Below, in pieces: positions 1 to 9,842 of a stretch of DNA of 64,000 bases. Made by a program: the position numbers and the translations under genes. The DNA comes from Pseudomonas sp. FP2309. Lineage in GTDB: Bacteria > Pseudomonadota > Gammaproteobacteria > Pseudomonadales > Pseudomonadaceae. The stretch lies in the NCBI RefSeq assembly GCF_030687575.1, contig NZ_CP117439.1, positions 3,959,501-4,023,500 of the forward strand, in the 5' to 3' direction. Below the pieces are notes generated by a model. The model had not been told where the DNA came from. It made no database searches and worked only from the letters and a program-made list of their open reading frames with translations. Position 1 is the first letter of the stretch; each line of letters opens with the position of its first letter.

Positions 1-651
1 TTCGGGAACGCTGGTGGCCACCAGGTTGATGATCGCCATCACCTGGCCAGGCTCCAGGGAGCGGCCGGAAAACAGCTCGACCAGCACCGAAGCGCTTGGC
101 TTGCGCTCATCGCGCACAAACACCGAGCTTTTCGGAATAGCCAGGTGCACGCGGGCGCCCTTGACGTTGTTCAAGCTGGAGATGGTGCGCGCCAGCTCGC
201 CTTCCAGGCCCCGACGGTAGCGAGTCGCTTCCATGAACTGGCTGGTACCCAGGCCCTGGTCCTTGTCGAGGATCTCAAAGCCGATGTTGCTGTCGGACGG
301 CGTCACACCGGCGGCGGCCAGTTTCATGCGCGCACGGGCCACATCGTCGGCCTTGACCAGCAAAGCGCCGGAATTGGGTTCTACGGTATAGGCGATGTCG
401 GCGGCGGCCAGGGTTTCCATGATCTGCTTGGAATCCATACCCGCCAGGCTGCCGTACAGCGGCCGGTAATCAGGTTGCTGCGACCACAACACCACGGCAA
501 AACCAATCGCCACGCTGGCAGCCAGGCCAACCAACAGGCCCACCTGACGCAACATGGTCATTTCCGAGAGGTTTTCCAGGAACGACAGGCCGAACAGCGG
601 CGGCTTGCCGTCTGCCTTGGCGGGTACGTTGTCCACGACTGCTTCTGCCAT
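1..651 (-). CDS. fliF: Flagellar MS-ring protein FliF, N-terminal part (runs off window)
   Basis: FliF forms the MS ring in the inner membrane, the base on which the flagellar rotor and export apparatus assemble. The visible 217 codons begin MAEAVVDNVPAKADGK. They contain the first membrane segment (about residues 37-55, VGLLVGLAASVAIGFAVVL) and then the YscJ/FliF-type periplasmic ring domain with the YRPLYGSL and GARVHLAIP motifs. The gene starts 16 nt after the fliE stop, so the two are probably cotranscribed. The C-terminal part, including the second membrane helix and the FliG-binding tail, lies beyond position 1. The identification is secure from sequence and from the fleQSR-fliEF order. 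Confidence 0.96.
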   Translation of the reverse strand, partial: MAEAVVDNVPAKADGKPPLFGLSFLENLSEMTMLRQVGLLVGLAASVAIGFAVVLWSQQPDYRPLYGSLAGMDSKQIMETLAAADIAYTVEPNSGALLVKADDVARARMKLAAAGVTPSDSNIGFEILDKDQGLGTSQFMEATRYRRGLEGELARTISSLNNVKGARVHLAIPKSSVFVRDERKPSASVLVELFSGRSLEPGQVMAIINLVATSVPE

Positions 652-667
652 GACTTAAATCTCGCCC

Positions 668-997
668 TTAAACCGGCATCTGCATGATGTCTTGATAGGC
701 CTGAACCAGCTTGTTACGCACTTGGGTCAGGGCCTGAAAGGAGACGCTGGCCTTTTGCGAAGCGACCATCACATCGGTGAGGTCCACGCCGCTTTTGCCG
801 ATCTCGAACGCGTTGGCCAACTGGCTGGAGGCTTGCTGGGTATCACTGACTTTGTTGATGGCCTGGCCGAGCATGTCGGCGAAGCTGCTTTGGCTCAATT
901 CCGGCGCTGGCGCGACGGATTTCGGCTGAGCCATGGCATCCATCTGCATGGAGCGCATATCCAACATCAACCGATTGAACTCAATACCCTGGCTCAT
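668..997 (-). CDS. fliE: Flagellar hook-basal body protein FliE
   Basis: FliE is the small adaptor between the MS ring and the proximal rod. The product is 109 residues, the usual length for Pseudomonas FliE, with the conserved C-terminal part ([24 protein letters not shown]) that resembles rod proteins. I chose the ATG at 997 ([11 protein letters not shown]) because an AGAGAAGG-type ribosome site sits just upstream; the open frame extends 16 codons further without support. A near-perfect sigma-54 promoter lies about 65 nt upstream, which makes fliE the first gene of a fliEF operon controlled through FleQ/FleR. Confidence 0.95.
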   Translation of the reverse strand: MSQGIEFNRLMLDMRSMQMDAMAQPKSVAPAPELSQSSFADMLGQAINKVSDTQQASSQLANAFEIGKSGVDLTDVMVASQKASVSFQALTQVRNKLVQAYQDIMQMPV

Positions 998-1059
998 GAC
1001 CTTCTCTCTCCGACAACCCGTATTTTTTTTGACGCTACGCCGCAATTACTAGGGGAAGT

Positions 1060-1075
1060 AGCAACAAGGGTGCCA
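1060..1075 (-). promoter_or_regulatory. Sigma-54 promoter of fliEF
   Basis: Read on the minus strand the site is TGGCAC-CCTTG-TTGCT. It matches the sigma-54 consensus TGGCAC-N5-TTGCW at all defined positions and has the obligatory GG-N10-GC spacing. It lies 62-78 nt before the fliE ATG, and transcription would start near 1048. Control by FleQ/FleR is inferred from the family. Confidence 0.85.
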
Positions 1076-1129
1076 GCTCTGTATCAACTCGTAAGAAAAG
1101 GCGACAAACGTTGTCAGGCTTGTTACCGG

Positions 1130-2506
1130 TTATGTGGCAAACAGATAGGCTTCCACATCCATCCCGGCGTCACGCATCTGCGCCAGCTTGTAGCGCAGGG
1201 TGCGCGGGCTGATGCCGAGGCGCTCGGCCGCTTCTTTGCGGCGGCCGCGCTCGGCGCGCAGGGTGTCGATGATCATCTGGAATTCACGTCGACGCAGGTC
1301 GTCGCCCAGCCCGCCGGCAGGCTCCGCCTCGACCACCACCGGTGCCGGTGCCAGCGTGGGCAATGGCGCGGCCCCGCTGCCCGTGGCCAGACAGAAATCC
1401 TGGGGCTGAATCAGGCCGCCCTGCTGCAAAATCAGCGCGCGCTGGATGGCGTTGTCCAACTCCCGCACGTTGCCCGGCCATGGGTAGCTGATCAGGCACG
1501 CCTGGGCCTCGGCCGACAACCGCGCCTGGGCGTGCTTCATTTTTTTGACGTGGTTGTTCAGCAGACGCTCGGCCAACGGAACGATGTCGGCCGGACGTTC
1601 GCGCAACGGGCGCCAGGCCAGGGGAAACACCGACAAGCGGTAGAACAGGTCTTCACGGAAACGCCCCGCCGCCACCTCGCCGGCAAGGTCGCGGTTGGTG
1701 GTGGCGACCACGCGGATATCCAACTGGATCGGCTTGCGTGCGCCCACCCGCTCCACTTCGCGCTCTTGCAGCACCCGCAGCAGCTTGGCTTGCAGCCCCA
1801 GGGGCATTTCCGAAATTTCATCGAGCAGGATGGTGCCGCCGTCGGCCTGTTCGAACTTGCCCGCCTGGGCGGCGATGGCCCCGGTGAACGAGCCCTTTTC
1901 ATGGCCGAACAAGGTGGCTTCAAGCATGTTGTCGGGGATCGCCGCGCAGTTGATCGCGATGAACGGCTGTTTGGCGCGGGTCGATTGCTGGTGGATATAG
2001 CGCGCCAGCACCTCTTTACCGGTGCCGGACTCGCCGGAGATCAACACGGTGGAATCGCTGCGTGCCACGCGGGCCGCCAATTCGAGTAATTGCGCACTGG
2101 CCGGCTCGAAGGCAATCGGGCCCTCGCCTTCGCCGGCCGGAATCACGCCCAGGGCGTGGCGCGCCACCAGCTCCATCAGGGCCTTGGGCTCGAAGGGCTT
2201 GACCAGATAATCCGCCGCGCCCTGACGCATCGCATCCACCGCACGCTCGACCGCGCCATGGGCCGTCATCAACAACACCGGCAGTTGCGGCTGACGCGCA
2301 CGCAGCAGCCCGAGTAATTGGTGACCGTCCATGCCCGGCATGTTCACGTCGCTGACCACCAGGCTGAAGGACTCCTGCTCGACCGCCTCCAAGGCGTCCT
2401 CGGCTGAACCGACCGCCCGGTAGTCATGGCCCGCCAACAGCAGCGTGTCAGCCAATGCTTCACGCAGGGCGCGATCGTCTTCAACCAATAGAACCTTGAT
2501 AGCCAT
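1130..2506 (-). CDS. fleR: Sigma-54-dependent response regulator FleR
   Basis: FleR is the response regulator paired with FleS; phosphorylated FleR activates sigma-54 promoters of middle (class III) flagellar genes. The product is 458 residues. The receiver domain (1-120) has Asp53 in VVSDVNMPG. The AAA+ domain (about 140-370) has Walker A GESGTGKE, the sigma-54 contact loop as GSFTGA, and Walker B ILLDEI. The C-terminal Fis-type helix-turn-helix includes ERLGISPRTLRYKL. The chosen ATG at 2506 (MAIKVLLVEDD) begins exactly at the receiver domain; the open frame upstream (77 codons) is not credible. It follows fleS by 8 nt, so the two are cotranscribed. Confidence 0.95.
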   Translation of the reverse strand: MAIKVLLVEDDRALREALADTLLLAGHDYRAVGSAEDALEAVEQESFSLVVSDVNMPGMDGHQLLGLLRARQPQLPVLLMTAHGAVERAVDAMRQGAADYLVKPFEPKALMELVARHALGVIPAGEGEGPIAFEPASAQLLELAARVARSDSTVLISGESGTGKEVLARYIHQQSTRAKQPFIAINCAAIPDNMLEATLFGHEKGSFTGAIAAQAGKFEQADGGTILLDEISEMPLGLQAKLLRVLQEREVERVGARKPIQLDIRVVATTNRDLAGEVAAGRFREDLFYRLSVFPLAWRPLRERPADIVPLAERLLNNHVKKMKHAQARLSAEAQACLISYPWPGNVRELDNAIQRALILQQGGLIQPQDFCLATGSGAAPLPTLAPAPVVVEAEPAGGLGDDLRRREFQMIIDTLRAERGRRKEAAERLGISPRTLRYKLAQMRDAGMDVEAYLFAT

Positions 2507-2514
2507 GTTCTTCG

Positions 2515-3729
2515 TTACTCCGCGCTTGCCGCGCACAAAAACAGCGGCAAGGTCATCAATGCACAGGTGCCGCGCCCCACACGGGAGTGCAGTTGCAATT
2601 CTCCCTGATGCGCACGTGCCACGGCCTTGACCACGGTCAGGCCGAGCCCGGTTCCGTTGGTCTTGGTGGTGAAAAAGGGTTCGCCCAGGCGTTGCAGCAC
2701 AGCGGGCTCGATCCCGCTGCCGCTGTCGCTGATGCACAGGCGCAGGGTTTGCCCGCGGTTGTACAGGTGCACTTTGAGCCGCGCCCCCGCCCCACTCGCC
2801 TGGATAGCGTTTTCGATCAGGTTAAGCAGCGACCCCACCAGGGTGTCGCGGTTGCACAGCAGCTCGCCGAGGTGGCTGTTGCACTGCCAGCGCACCTGAG
2901 TGTCCTGGATATGGGCAGTGGCCGCCGCTTGCAGCGCCTGCATCAGTTGCGCCGGGGTCAGGCGGTCGGTCAGCGGTAATTCGCCACGGGCAAAAACCAG
3001 CATGTCACGCACCTGGTGCTCCAGCTCATGCAAACGCTCTTTGAGGCGCCCGGCAAAGCGTTGCTGGGTGGCGGCGGGCAGTTGCTCATCAGTCAAATGG
3101 CTGGCGTAGATCAACGCGGCCGACAGCGGCGTGCGGATCTGATGCGCCAAAGAAGCGACCATTCGACCTAACGAGGACAACCGTTCATGGCGCGCCAACT
3201 GGTCTTGCAGGTGGCGGGTTTCAGTCAGGTCGTTGAGCAACACCAACTGGCCGGGCTCGGCGTCCAGGGAGCGGGTGGCAATCGACAGCCGGCGCCCGTC
3301 CTTGAGGGAAATTTCATGGCCATCGTCTTCACGCGGCGCGAAGCAGCGGGTGATGACATGGCGCCACAACTCGCCTTCCAACGGCAGGCCAAGCAAGTCG
3401 CACGCGGCTGGGTTGGCTTCGCGCACACGGCCTTGGTCGTCGATGACAATAACGCCACCGGGCAGCAGGTCGAGCAGGTTTTGCAGACGGTTGGCCAGGC
3501 GTTCTTTCTCGGCCAGCTCTTCCATGCGCTGGGCGCTGACCACTGCCAGCTCGCCTTTGAGCTCGGACACCCGGGCTTCGAGCAGGCTGTAGGAATCCGT
3601 CAGCTGGCTGGACATCTGATTGAACAGCGAGAAGGCCTGCTCCAGGCCATTGCGGCTTTGCTGTTCGACACAGGGGACGAGCCCCGAAAGATCGGGGGCC
3701 GAAGATAGTTGGGCGGCGTGGGGCATCAT
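2515..3729 (-). CDS. fleS: Flagellar two-component sensor kinase FleS
   Basis: FleS is the histidine kinase that phosphorylates FleR. The product is 404 residues with no obvious membrane segment, so it is probably cytoplasmic. It has an N-terminal coiled region, a PAS domain (about 85-175), the H box with His196 (SLAHQIRTPL), and the ATPase domain with the N box (LLNLIENAIQ), DSGSGI and GTGLGLTVVK. Two adjacent ATGs (3729, 3726) follow a GAGAGAGC site; either could be used. The sigma-54 promoter just upstream fits the expected activation of fleSR by FleQ. Confidence 0.94.
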   Translation of the reverse strand: MMPHAAQLSSAPDLSGLVPCVEQQSRNGLEQAFSLFNQMSSQLTDSYSLLEARVSELKGELAVVSAQRMEELAEKERLANRLQNLLDLLPGGVIVIDDQGRVREANPAACDLLGLPLEGELWRHVITRCFAPREDDGHEISLKDGRRLSIATRSLDAEPGQLVLLNDLTETRHLQDQLARHERLSSLGRMVASLAHQIRTPLSAALIYASHLTDEQLPAATQQRFAGRLKERLHELEHQVRDMLVFARGELPLTDRLTPAQLMQALQAAATAHIQDTQVRWQCNSHLGELLCNRDTLVGSLLNLIENAIQASGAGARLKVHLYNRGQTLRLCISDSGSGIEPAVLQRLGEPFFTTKTNGTGLGLTVVKAVARAHQGELQLHSRVGRGTCALMTLPLFLCAASAE

Positions 3730-3778
3730 GCTCTCTCGCTGGCTGACCGTCAGTTAAACGGAACGTTGCGAGGGCTGT

Positions 3779-3794
3779 AGCAATACCCGTGCCT
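3779..3794 (-). promoter_or_regulatory. Sigma-54 promoter of fleSR
   Basis: On the minus strand the site reads AGGCAC-GGGTA-TTGCT. It matches TGGCAC-N5-TTGCW except for the first base, with GG-N10-GC spacing intact. It lies 50 nt before the fleS start and immediately after the U-tract of the fleQ terminator, so fleQ transcription ends and fleSR transcription begins within about 50 nt. FleQ dependence is known in P. aeruginosa and inferred here. Confidence 0.75.
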
Positions 3795-3824
3795 AAAAAA
3801 AAACCGCTGACGAATCAGCGGTTT
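3795..3824 (-). terminator. Intrinsic terminator of fleQ
   Basis: A ten-base-pair stem (3801-3810 with 3815-3824, AAACCGCTGA/TCAGCGGTTT) with a four-base loop is followed on the minus strand by a run of about nine U. It lies 13 nt after the fleQ stop. Confidence 0.9.
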
Positions 3825-3836
3825 GTGTTTTAGGCG

Positions 3837-5312
<1,476 letters not shown>

Positions 5313-5479
5313 GCAATAGCAACTTCCCTAGTAAACTTCCTGCCCGGTGTCAGGGCAATCGAGACGGCTGTAGGACTTCTTACTCTATAGACGTCTGAAC
5401 TCTGAAAACAGCACTAGTTAAGTCAAAAAAGCTGGCACGGTCAAATTTATGACGCGCCGGATGGATTAACTGCGTCTGT

Positions 5480-5776
5480 TCAGCCGAACAGATGGTAGAC
5501 CTTTGACGCATTTTTCGCTTGGTTGATCTGCGACATCTCTTCGAAAATCGCCTGGCGCTCGCCAGTCGTCACCTCGAGCAACTGCTGGTACACCGCCAAC
5601 AGGCTCTCAAGCTTCTCACGCAACGCATCCTCGTCCACCGGCGCCTCACTGAGCACCTGCTCGATCACGTCGCGACAACCCATGTCCAGTTCGCCAATGG
5701 CGTCCCAGTTACGGTCCGCCAGCGCGCCCATCAGCGCTTCACGGGTTTCATCAATGCGTTGCAGTGCATGGCTCAT
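5480..5776 (-). CDS. fliT: FliT-like flagellar protein (FleP position)
   Basis: This is a 98-residue, largely helical acidic protein beginning MSHALQRIDETREALMGALA. By size, helix content and position directly after fliS it corresponds to the FliT-type export chaperone, which holds the filament cap protein FliD in the cytoplasm. The ATG at 5776 is preceded by GAGGAACC; the 20-codon upstream extension has no support. It follows fliS by 25 nt, so it is part of a fliD-fliS-fliT unit. Primary-sequence similarity to enterobacterial FliT is weak by eye, so the name rests mainly on context. Confidence 0.7.
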   Translation of the reverse strand: MSHALQRIDETREALMGALADRNWDAIGELDMGCRDVIEQVLSEAPVDEDALREKLESLLAVYQQLLEVTTGERQAIFEEMSQINQAKNASKVYHLFG

Positions 5777-5801
5777 GACAGGTTCCTCAAGGCCGCAGGC
5801 C

Positions 5802-6206
5802 TTATTCTGCTGCGCCTTGTGGCGCGCCGATGGCATCCCAGCCTTCTTTAACGGTAATCATCAAACGGGCGACTTCGTCGATCATGTCGGCGTCGTTGTG
5901 CAGGTTCGCCTCCATCAGACGGTTGGTCATGTACGCGTACAGGCTTTCCAGTTGCTGGACGTAGGCCGGGTTATCGCTTTTTTCCGCATCCAGGCCATCA
6001 CGCAGGCCGATCACAATGTCGATGGCCTTGCCGAGCATCAAGCCCTTCTGGGCAATGTCACCGCGTGCCAGTGCGCCCTTGGCCTGAGCCATACGGTCCA
6101 GGCCGCCTTCCATCAGCATCTGCACCAGACGATGCGGGCTGGCTTCGGAGATCTGAGCATGGGAATTGACCTTCTGGTATTGGCGAAGGGCTCTCATGGG
6201 ATTCAT
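5802..6206 (-). CDS. fliS: Flagellin export chaperone FliS
   Basis: FliS binds the C-terminus of unfolded flagellin and delivers it to the export gate. The product is 134 residues with the family hallmarks: N-terminal MRALRQYQKVN, the ASPHRLVQMLMEGGLDRMAQAKGAL stretch, and the LMEANLHND region. The start at 6206 has a GAGG site seven bases upstream. It lies between fliD and fliT on the minus strand; the fliD terminator at 6300-6332 suggests partial read-through or a separate weak promoter for fliST. Confidence 0.94.
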   Translation of the reverse strand: MNPMRALRQYQKVNSHAQISEASPHRLVQMLMEGGLDRMAQAKGALARGDIAQKGLMLGKAIDIVIGLRDGLDAEKSDNPAYVQQLESLYAYMTNRLMEANLHNDADMIDEVARLMITVKEGWDAIGAPQGAAE

Positions 6207-6299
6207 GTTTCTACCTCGTGACAGGCGACAGCGAAAAGGATTCTAGTAACAGATATGTCGACGGATTTGCAAAAAGCTTTAGCGCCCATCGTGTTCCGA

Positions 6300-6332
6300 T
6301 AAAAAAAGGCCAGGCAGATGGCCTGGCCTTTA
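6300..6332 (-). terminator. Intrinsic terminator of fliD
   Basis: A GC-rich stem (AAGGCCAGGC at 6306-6315 with GCCTGGCCTT at 6321-6330) is followed on the minus strand by a run of seven U. It begins about 14 nt after the fliD stop and before fliS, so it should reduce cotranscription of fliS with fliD. Confidence 0.88.
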
Positions 6333-6345
6333 TCGCAGGCTGCGA

Positions 6346-7740
6346 TTAATTATTGGTCTTGGGGTTGTTCAACGCATTGAGCGTGGTCATGACGCTGGTG
6401 CTTTGCTGGCGCAATTGGGCGACCAGGGTGTCCATGGCGTTGTATTTGGCGGAGAGGCTGTTGGTGAGCAGGGTCATGCGCTCGTCGAGCGCGGATTGCT
6501 GCTTGGTCAGATCCTTCAAGCTCTCGGACAATGTCGACGAGCGTGTCGCCAGGATGCCGGTACTCGACTTGGCAAAATCATCGGTGGCGCTTTTCATTCG
6601 CGCCAGGATGCCGGTTTTACCGCTGAACATGCTGTTGATATCGGCTGCGTTGGTTTTAATCGCCGCGTCCCACTTCTTGTCATCGATCGTCAGCAAGCCC
6701 GTGCTCGAACTGGTGGTCACACCAAATTGAGCCAGAGATTTGAAGGCACCGGTGCCAGACAGCGCGTTGAACTCGTTACGGATCGCGCTCTGCAGCGAAC
6801 GCATCGTCGAGTCACCCGTCAAGGCCGCCGCCGTGGTGCTGCCGTCCAGGTTCGTGGTGACCTTGGTTTCGGCATTCATTGCGGTCATCAAGGCGTTGTA
6901 GGTATCCAGGAAACCTTTGACGCCGGACTTGAGCGCGGTGTTGTTGGTGCTGACGGTGATGAGCGTCGCGTTTTTGTCGGTCGTACTGTTCGTCTTCAGC
7001 GTCGAGGTGGCCAACAGCTTGATGTTCACCCCGCTGAGCGCGCCTTCGATACTGTTGGTCTTGGACACGGACGAGACGCCATCGATGCTGTACAGCGCAT
7101 CCTTGGGCTCATCGACGACCGTGGCGCCCACATCCAGCCCCGACGTGCCGGACAGGGTGAGATCCGATCCGGTCCCCATCGTGGTAGAGGTCAGGATCAA
7201 TCGAGACCCGTTGGCGTCGGTCTGGATGTTGGCACTGAGCCCCGACGTACCGAACTGGGTGTTGATCGAGTCCCGCACCTGCTGCAAGGTCGCACCGGCC
7301 GGAACAGTCACATCGAATGCCTTGCCCGACTGCTTGATGGTCAAGGTGGTCGGGCTATTCGTGGCGTTCACAACAGCCGAAGTGCCGCCGGCGAAGTTTT
7401 TGCTCGACAGCTTGGACGGCTGGGCCAACTGATCGATGATCAGTCGAAAACTGCCGCTGGAGGCCGTGTTGCTGGCCGTCATGGTCGCGGTCTTTTCATC
7501 CGAAGACGAGCCGGTCAACCCGGTAAAACTGCTGTCCTTGCCCATGGTGTCCAGGGCACCACGAAACGCATCCAGCGCGGCTTGAATCTTGCCGATCGAA
7601 GACAGCGTGGTGGTCGCTTTCTGGGACGCGGTATTGATCTGCGTCTGCTTGGGCACCTTTTCGGCGTCCACCAAGGACTTCACGATCGCTTGCGTATCGA
7701 TATTCGAACCGATACCACTTACCGTTGAACCCGCCATCAT
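6346..7740 (-). CDS. fliD: Flagellar filament cap protein FliD
   Basis: FliD (HAP2) forms the cap at the filament tip and folds incoming flagellin subunits. The product is about 464 residues. It starts (M)MAGSTVSGIGSNIDTQAIVKSLVDAEK, the usual N-terminal coiled region, and ends with the C-terminal coiled coil (SLSAKYNAMDTLVAQLRQQSTSVMTTLNALN). The middle is Ser/Thr-rich and variable, as in other FliD proteins. Two adjacent ATGs (7740, 7737) follow AGGAGATAG; the second has the better spacing. The promoter candidate before it is weak, so transcription may also come from flaG. Confidence 0.94.
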   Translation of the reverse strand: MMAGSTVSGIGSNIDTQAIVKSLVDAEKVPKQTQINTASQKATTTLSSIGKIQAALDAFRGALDTMGKDSSFTGLTGSSSDEKTATMTASNTASSGSFRLIIDQLAQPSKLSSKNFAGGTSAVVNATNSPTTLTIKQSGKAFDVTVPAGATLQQVRDSINTQFGTSGLSANIQTDANGSRLILTSTTMGTGSDLTLSGTSGLDVGATVVDEPKDALYSIDGVSSVSKTNSIEGALSGVNIKLLATSTLKTNSTTDKNATLITVSTNNTALKSGVKGFLDTYNALMTAMNAETKVTTNLDGSTTAAALTGDSTMRSLQSAIRNEFNALSGTGAFKSLAQFGVTTSSSTGLLTIDDKKWDAAIKTNAADINSMFSGKTGILARMKSATDDFAKSSTGILATRSSTLSESLKDLTKQQSALDERMTLLTNSLSAKYNAMDTLVAQLRQQSTSVMTTLNALNNPKTNN

Positions 7741-7799
7741 CTATCTCCTGTTCGGTGGCTGCCGTTATCTTGACTTATTACGCCGCAAGACCCGACAGC

Positions 7800-7815
7800 A
7801 ACAAGTTTCATGCCA
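7800..7815 (-). promoter_or_regulatory. Possible sigma-54 promoter of fliD
   Basis: On the minus strand the site reads TGGCAT-GAAAC-TTGTT. The -24 element is nearly perfect, but the -12 element has GT instead of the usual GC. It lies 60-75 nt before fliD and just after the flaG stop. The position fits the FleQ-dependent fliD promoter known in Pseudomonas, but the -12 deviation leaves doubt. Confidence 0.4.
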
Positions 7816-7817
7816 GC

Positions 7818-8168
7818 TCACGCTTTGTCGTTAAACAACACGTTGCTCGCGCTGGACAAGTTCTGCGCCAGCTTCAATGCCGTTTCCGACGGAATCTGGC
7901 GAATCACTTCACCACTGTCGGTGGCGATGACTTTGACCACCACGCGATGGGTGGAGTCATCAATGGAAAAATCCAGGCTGCGCTGGGCAGCTTGAACGAA
8001 TTCGCGAATATCGGTTACCGCTTTTTCCAGGTCCGCGCGCTCAGGCTCTTTGCCTGGGGCCGCTGCTTCCTGGACTTTGTTGACGCTTTTGTCGGCCGTC
8101 ACCTGAGCAGGTGCGCTTGGAGGTGCAACCGGCGGATAAGACTGGTTCAGCTTTATACTCATGTCCAT
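7818..8168 (-). CDS. flaG: FlaG family flagellar protein
   Basis: FlaG-family proteins are encoded next to flagellin in polar flagellates and affect filament length; the biochemical role is unclear. The product is 116 residues. A Pro/Ala-rich N-terminus is followed by the FlaG core (LDFSIDDSTHRVVVKVIATDSGEVIRQIPSE). ATGs at 8168 and 8162 are possible; AGAGGAG lies seven bases before 8168, so I use that one, and a TTG at 8174 is less likely. It sits between fliC, which ends in a strong terminator, and fliD. Confidence 0.9.
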   Translation of the reverse strand: MDMSIKLNQSYPPVAPPSAPAQVTADKSVNKVQEAAAPGKEPERADLEKAVTDIREFVQAAQRSLDFSIDDSTHRVVVKVIATDSGEVIRQIPSETALKLAQNLSSASNVLFNDKA

Positions 8169-8185
8169 GTCCAATCTCCTCTAAA

Positions 8186-8224
8186 CCGAAAAAACGGAAG
8201 GGCACGTAGACGCGCCCTTCCGTT
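8186..8224 (-). terminator. Intrinsic terminator of fliC
   Basis: A ten-base-pair stem (8194-8203 with 8214-8223, ACGGAAGGGC/GCCCTTCCGT) is followed on the minus strand by six U. It lies about 20 nt after the fliC stop and before flaG. Confidence 0.9.
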
Positions 8225-8242
8225 AGTTACCAAGCGCTGGGA

Positions 8243-9667
8243 TTACTGAAGCAGCTTCAGTACAGCGGATGGCAGCTGGTTGGCCTGCGACAGGATCGCG
8301 GTGGAGGCCGATTGCAGGGTTTGTTGCTTGGTCAGCTCGGCGGTTTCGGAAGCGAAGTCGACGTCCTGAACGGTGGAACGTGCAGCGGTGGAGTTCTTCT
8401 GAATGTTCTGCAGGTTGTCTGCAGTGGTAGTCAGACGGTTCTGGGTAGCACCCAGGCCCGAACGAACGCCGTCGATGGTGCCGATGGCTTTGTCGATTAC
8501 AGCCAGGGCGTTTTGGGCCTTGGTGGCGTCGGTCACGTCGGTTTGAGCGATGGTGGTCTTGGTCGACGAAACAGTAGCCGCGGAGAACAGATCCGAAACA
8601 CCGGTACCAGCGTCGCTCAGGGAGTAGCCTTTGGCCGAATCCAGCGAGACTTGACCAGTCACAACGATGGCAGCAGCACCCAGAGCAGCAGGGGTAGCGA
8701 ACGCACCAGCGCCGTCTTTGGCACCTACCAGGATGTTTGTCTGAGCGTTGGCATCAGCGCCAGCGAAGGACAGGTTTTCGCCGGAGTCAGACTTAACCGA
8801 CAGGCTCTTGTTAACTTCGTCGTAGTTAACGCTGATACCCAGTTTGGCAGCGTTGGACTTCAGTTGGTCAGCCAGGCCAGCCAGGTCAGTAACACCGACG
8901 AAGGACACTGCGCCGCTGTTGCCTACTGCCAGGGTGAAGTTCGAAGGGGTAGCAGCACCCACTTCCAGCTTAACTTCGGTGCTGGCGGTAGCGGTCAGGC
9001 CACCGATCGAACCGTTCAGGCCGGAAGCGATGTCTTTTGCCGAAGCGCCAGCTGCGTAGTTAACGGTTTTGGTTTGACCGTTACCGGTAACAGTGATGGC
9101 GCCGCCAGCCAGGCCGGTAGCACTTGGAACGATTGCCTTGGTTTTGATCTGCTGCGAACCAATGTTGTTGGCTGCAACGTTTTCCAGGCTCAGGTTGATG
9201 GTTTCGTTAGCGTTGGCGCCAACCTGGATGGCTTTGGTACCGTACGAACCGTCAAGCAGCTTCTGGCCACCGAAAGTAGTGGTTTGCGAGATACGGGTCA
9301 GTTCCGAAGTCAGAGCCTGGTATTCGTCGTTGTTCGACTTACGGTCGTCAGAGCTGAGGGAGCCAGTAGCGGACGACAGAGCCAGGGTACGCATTTTTTG
9401 CAGGATGTCGGTCGAAGCCTGCATCGCGCCTTCAGCGGTCTGAGCGATGGAGATACCGTCGTTCACGTTTTTGACTGCTTGGCCCAGGCCGTTGATTTGG
9501 CTGGTCAGGCGGTTAGCGATCTGCAGGCCGGCAGCGTCGTCTTTAGCGCTGTTGATACGCAGGCCGGAAGACAGGCGCTGCATGGAAGTGGCCAGGGCGC
9601 CGCCAGCTTTGTTCAGGTTGCCCTGAGTAGTGATCGAAGCAATGTTGGTGTTTACTGTTAAAGCCAT
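8243..9667 (-). CDS. fliC: Flagellin FliC
   Basis: FliC is the filament subunit, secreted through the flagellar export channel. The product is 474 residues, starting MALTVNTNIASITTQGNLNK. The conserved D0/D1 regions are at both ends (about 1-170 and 385-474), ending in the export/polymerisation helix (STAILSQANQLPSAVLKLLQ). The centre (about 175-380) is Ala/Gly/Thr/Ser-rich and variable. The innate-immunity epitope corresponding to flg22 is at residues 30-51 and is nearly identical to the P. aeruginosa form. The chosen ATG at 9667 has an AACGAGGA site; the 52-codon upstream extension is an artefact. A FliA promoter lies about 80 nt upstream. Confidence 0.97.
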   Translation of the reverse strand: MALTVNTNIASITTQGNLNKAGGALATSMQRLSSGLRINSAKDDAAGLQIANRLTSQINGLGQAVKNVNDGISIAQTAEGAMQASTDILQKMRTLALSSATGSLSSDDRKSNNDEYQALTSELTRISQTTTFGGQKLLDGSYGTKAIQVGANANETINLSLENVAANNIGSQQIKTKAIVPSATGLAGGAITVTGNGQTKTVNYAAGASAKDIASGLNGSIGGLTATASTEVKLEVGAATPSNFTLAVGNSGAVSFVGVTDLAGLADQLKSNAAKLGISVNYDEVNKSLSVKSDSGENLSFAGADANAQTNILVGAKDGAGAFATPAALGAAAIVVTGQVSLDSAKGYSLSDAGTGVSDLFSAATVSSTKTTIAQTDVTDATKAQNALAVIDKAIGTIDGVRSGLGATQNRLTTTADNLQNIQKNSTAARSTVQDVDFASETAELTKQQTLQSASTAILSQANQLPSAVLKLLQ

Positions 9668-9746
9668 GACGAAATCCTCGTTGGATGGATACTGCGGCTT
9701 CCGGCCCTGGCAACCGCCGGGTGTGGCCTGAGAACCTACGTAATAG

Positions 9747-9773
9747 TTATCGTCGTGGTAGCCGGTTGCTTGA
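9747..9773 (-). promoter_or_regulatory. FliA (sigma-28) promoter of fliC
   Basis: On the minus strand TCAA, then 15 bases, then GACGATAA, against the FliA consensus T(A/C)AA-N15-GCCGATAA; only one base of the -10 box differs. The -10 box is at 9747-9754 and the -35 at 9770-9773, giving an untranslated leader of about 70 nt before the fliC ATG. Confidence 0.88.
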
Positions 9774-9842
9774 GGATTTTTTTGATTTTTTTTACTGGCG
9801 CCGTGCCACCCCTTGCAATTCAAGGGCTTAGACCGCCCACAG

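Noticed and set aside
5420..5450. Sigma-54-like TGGCAC on the plus strand near fleQ
   Set aside because: The -12 half is missing (AATTT instead of TTGC) and no plus-strand gene follows.
6403..7728. 441-codon open frame antisense to fliD
   Set aside because: Shadow frame of fliD with biased Gly/Arg/Val composition; no ribosome site or domain.
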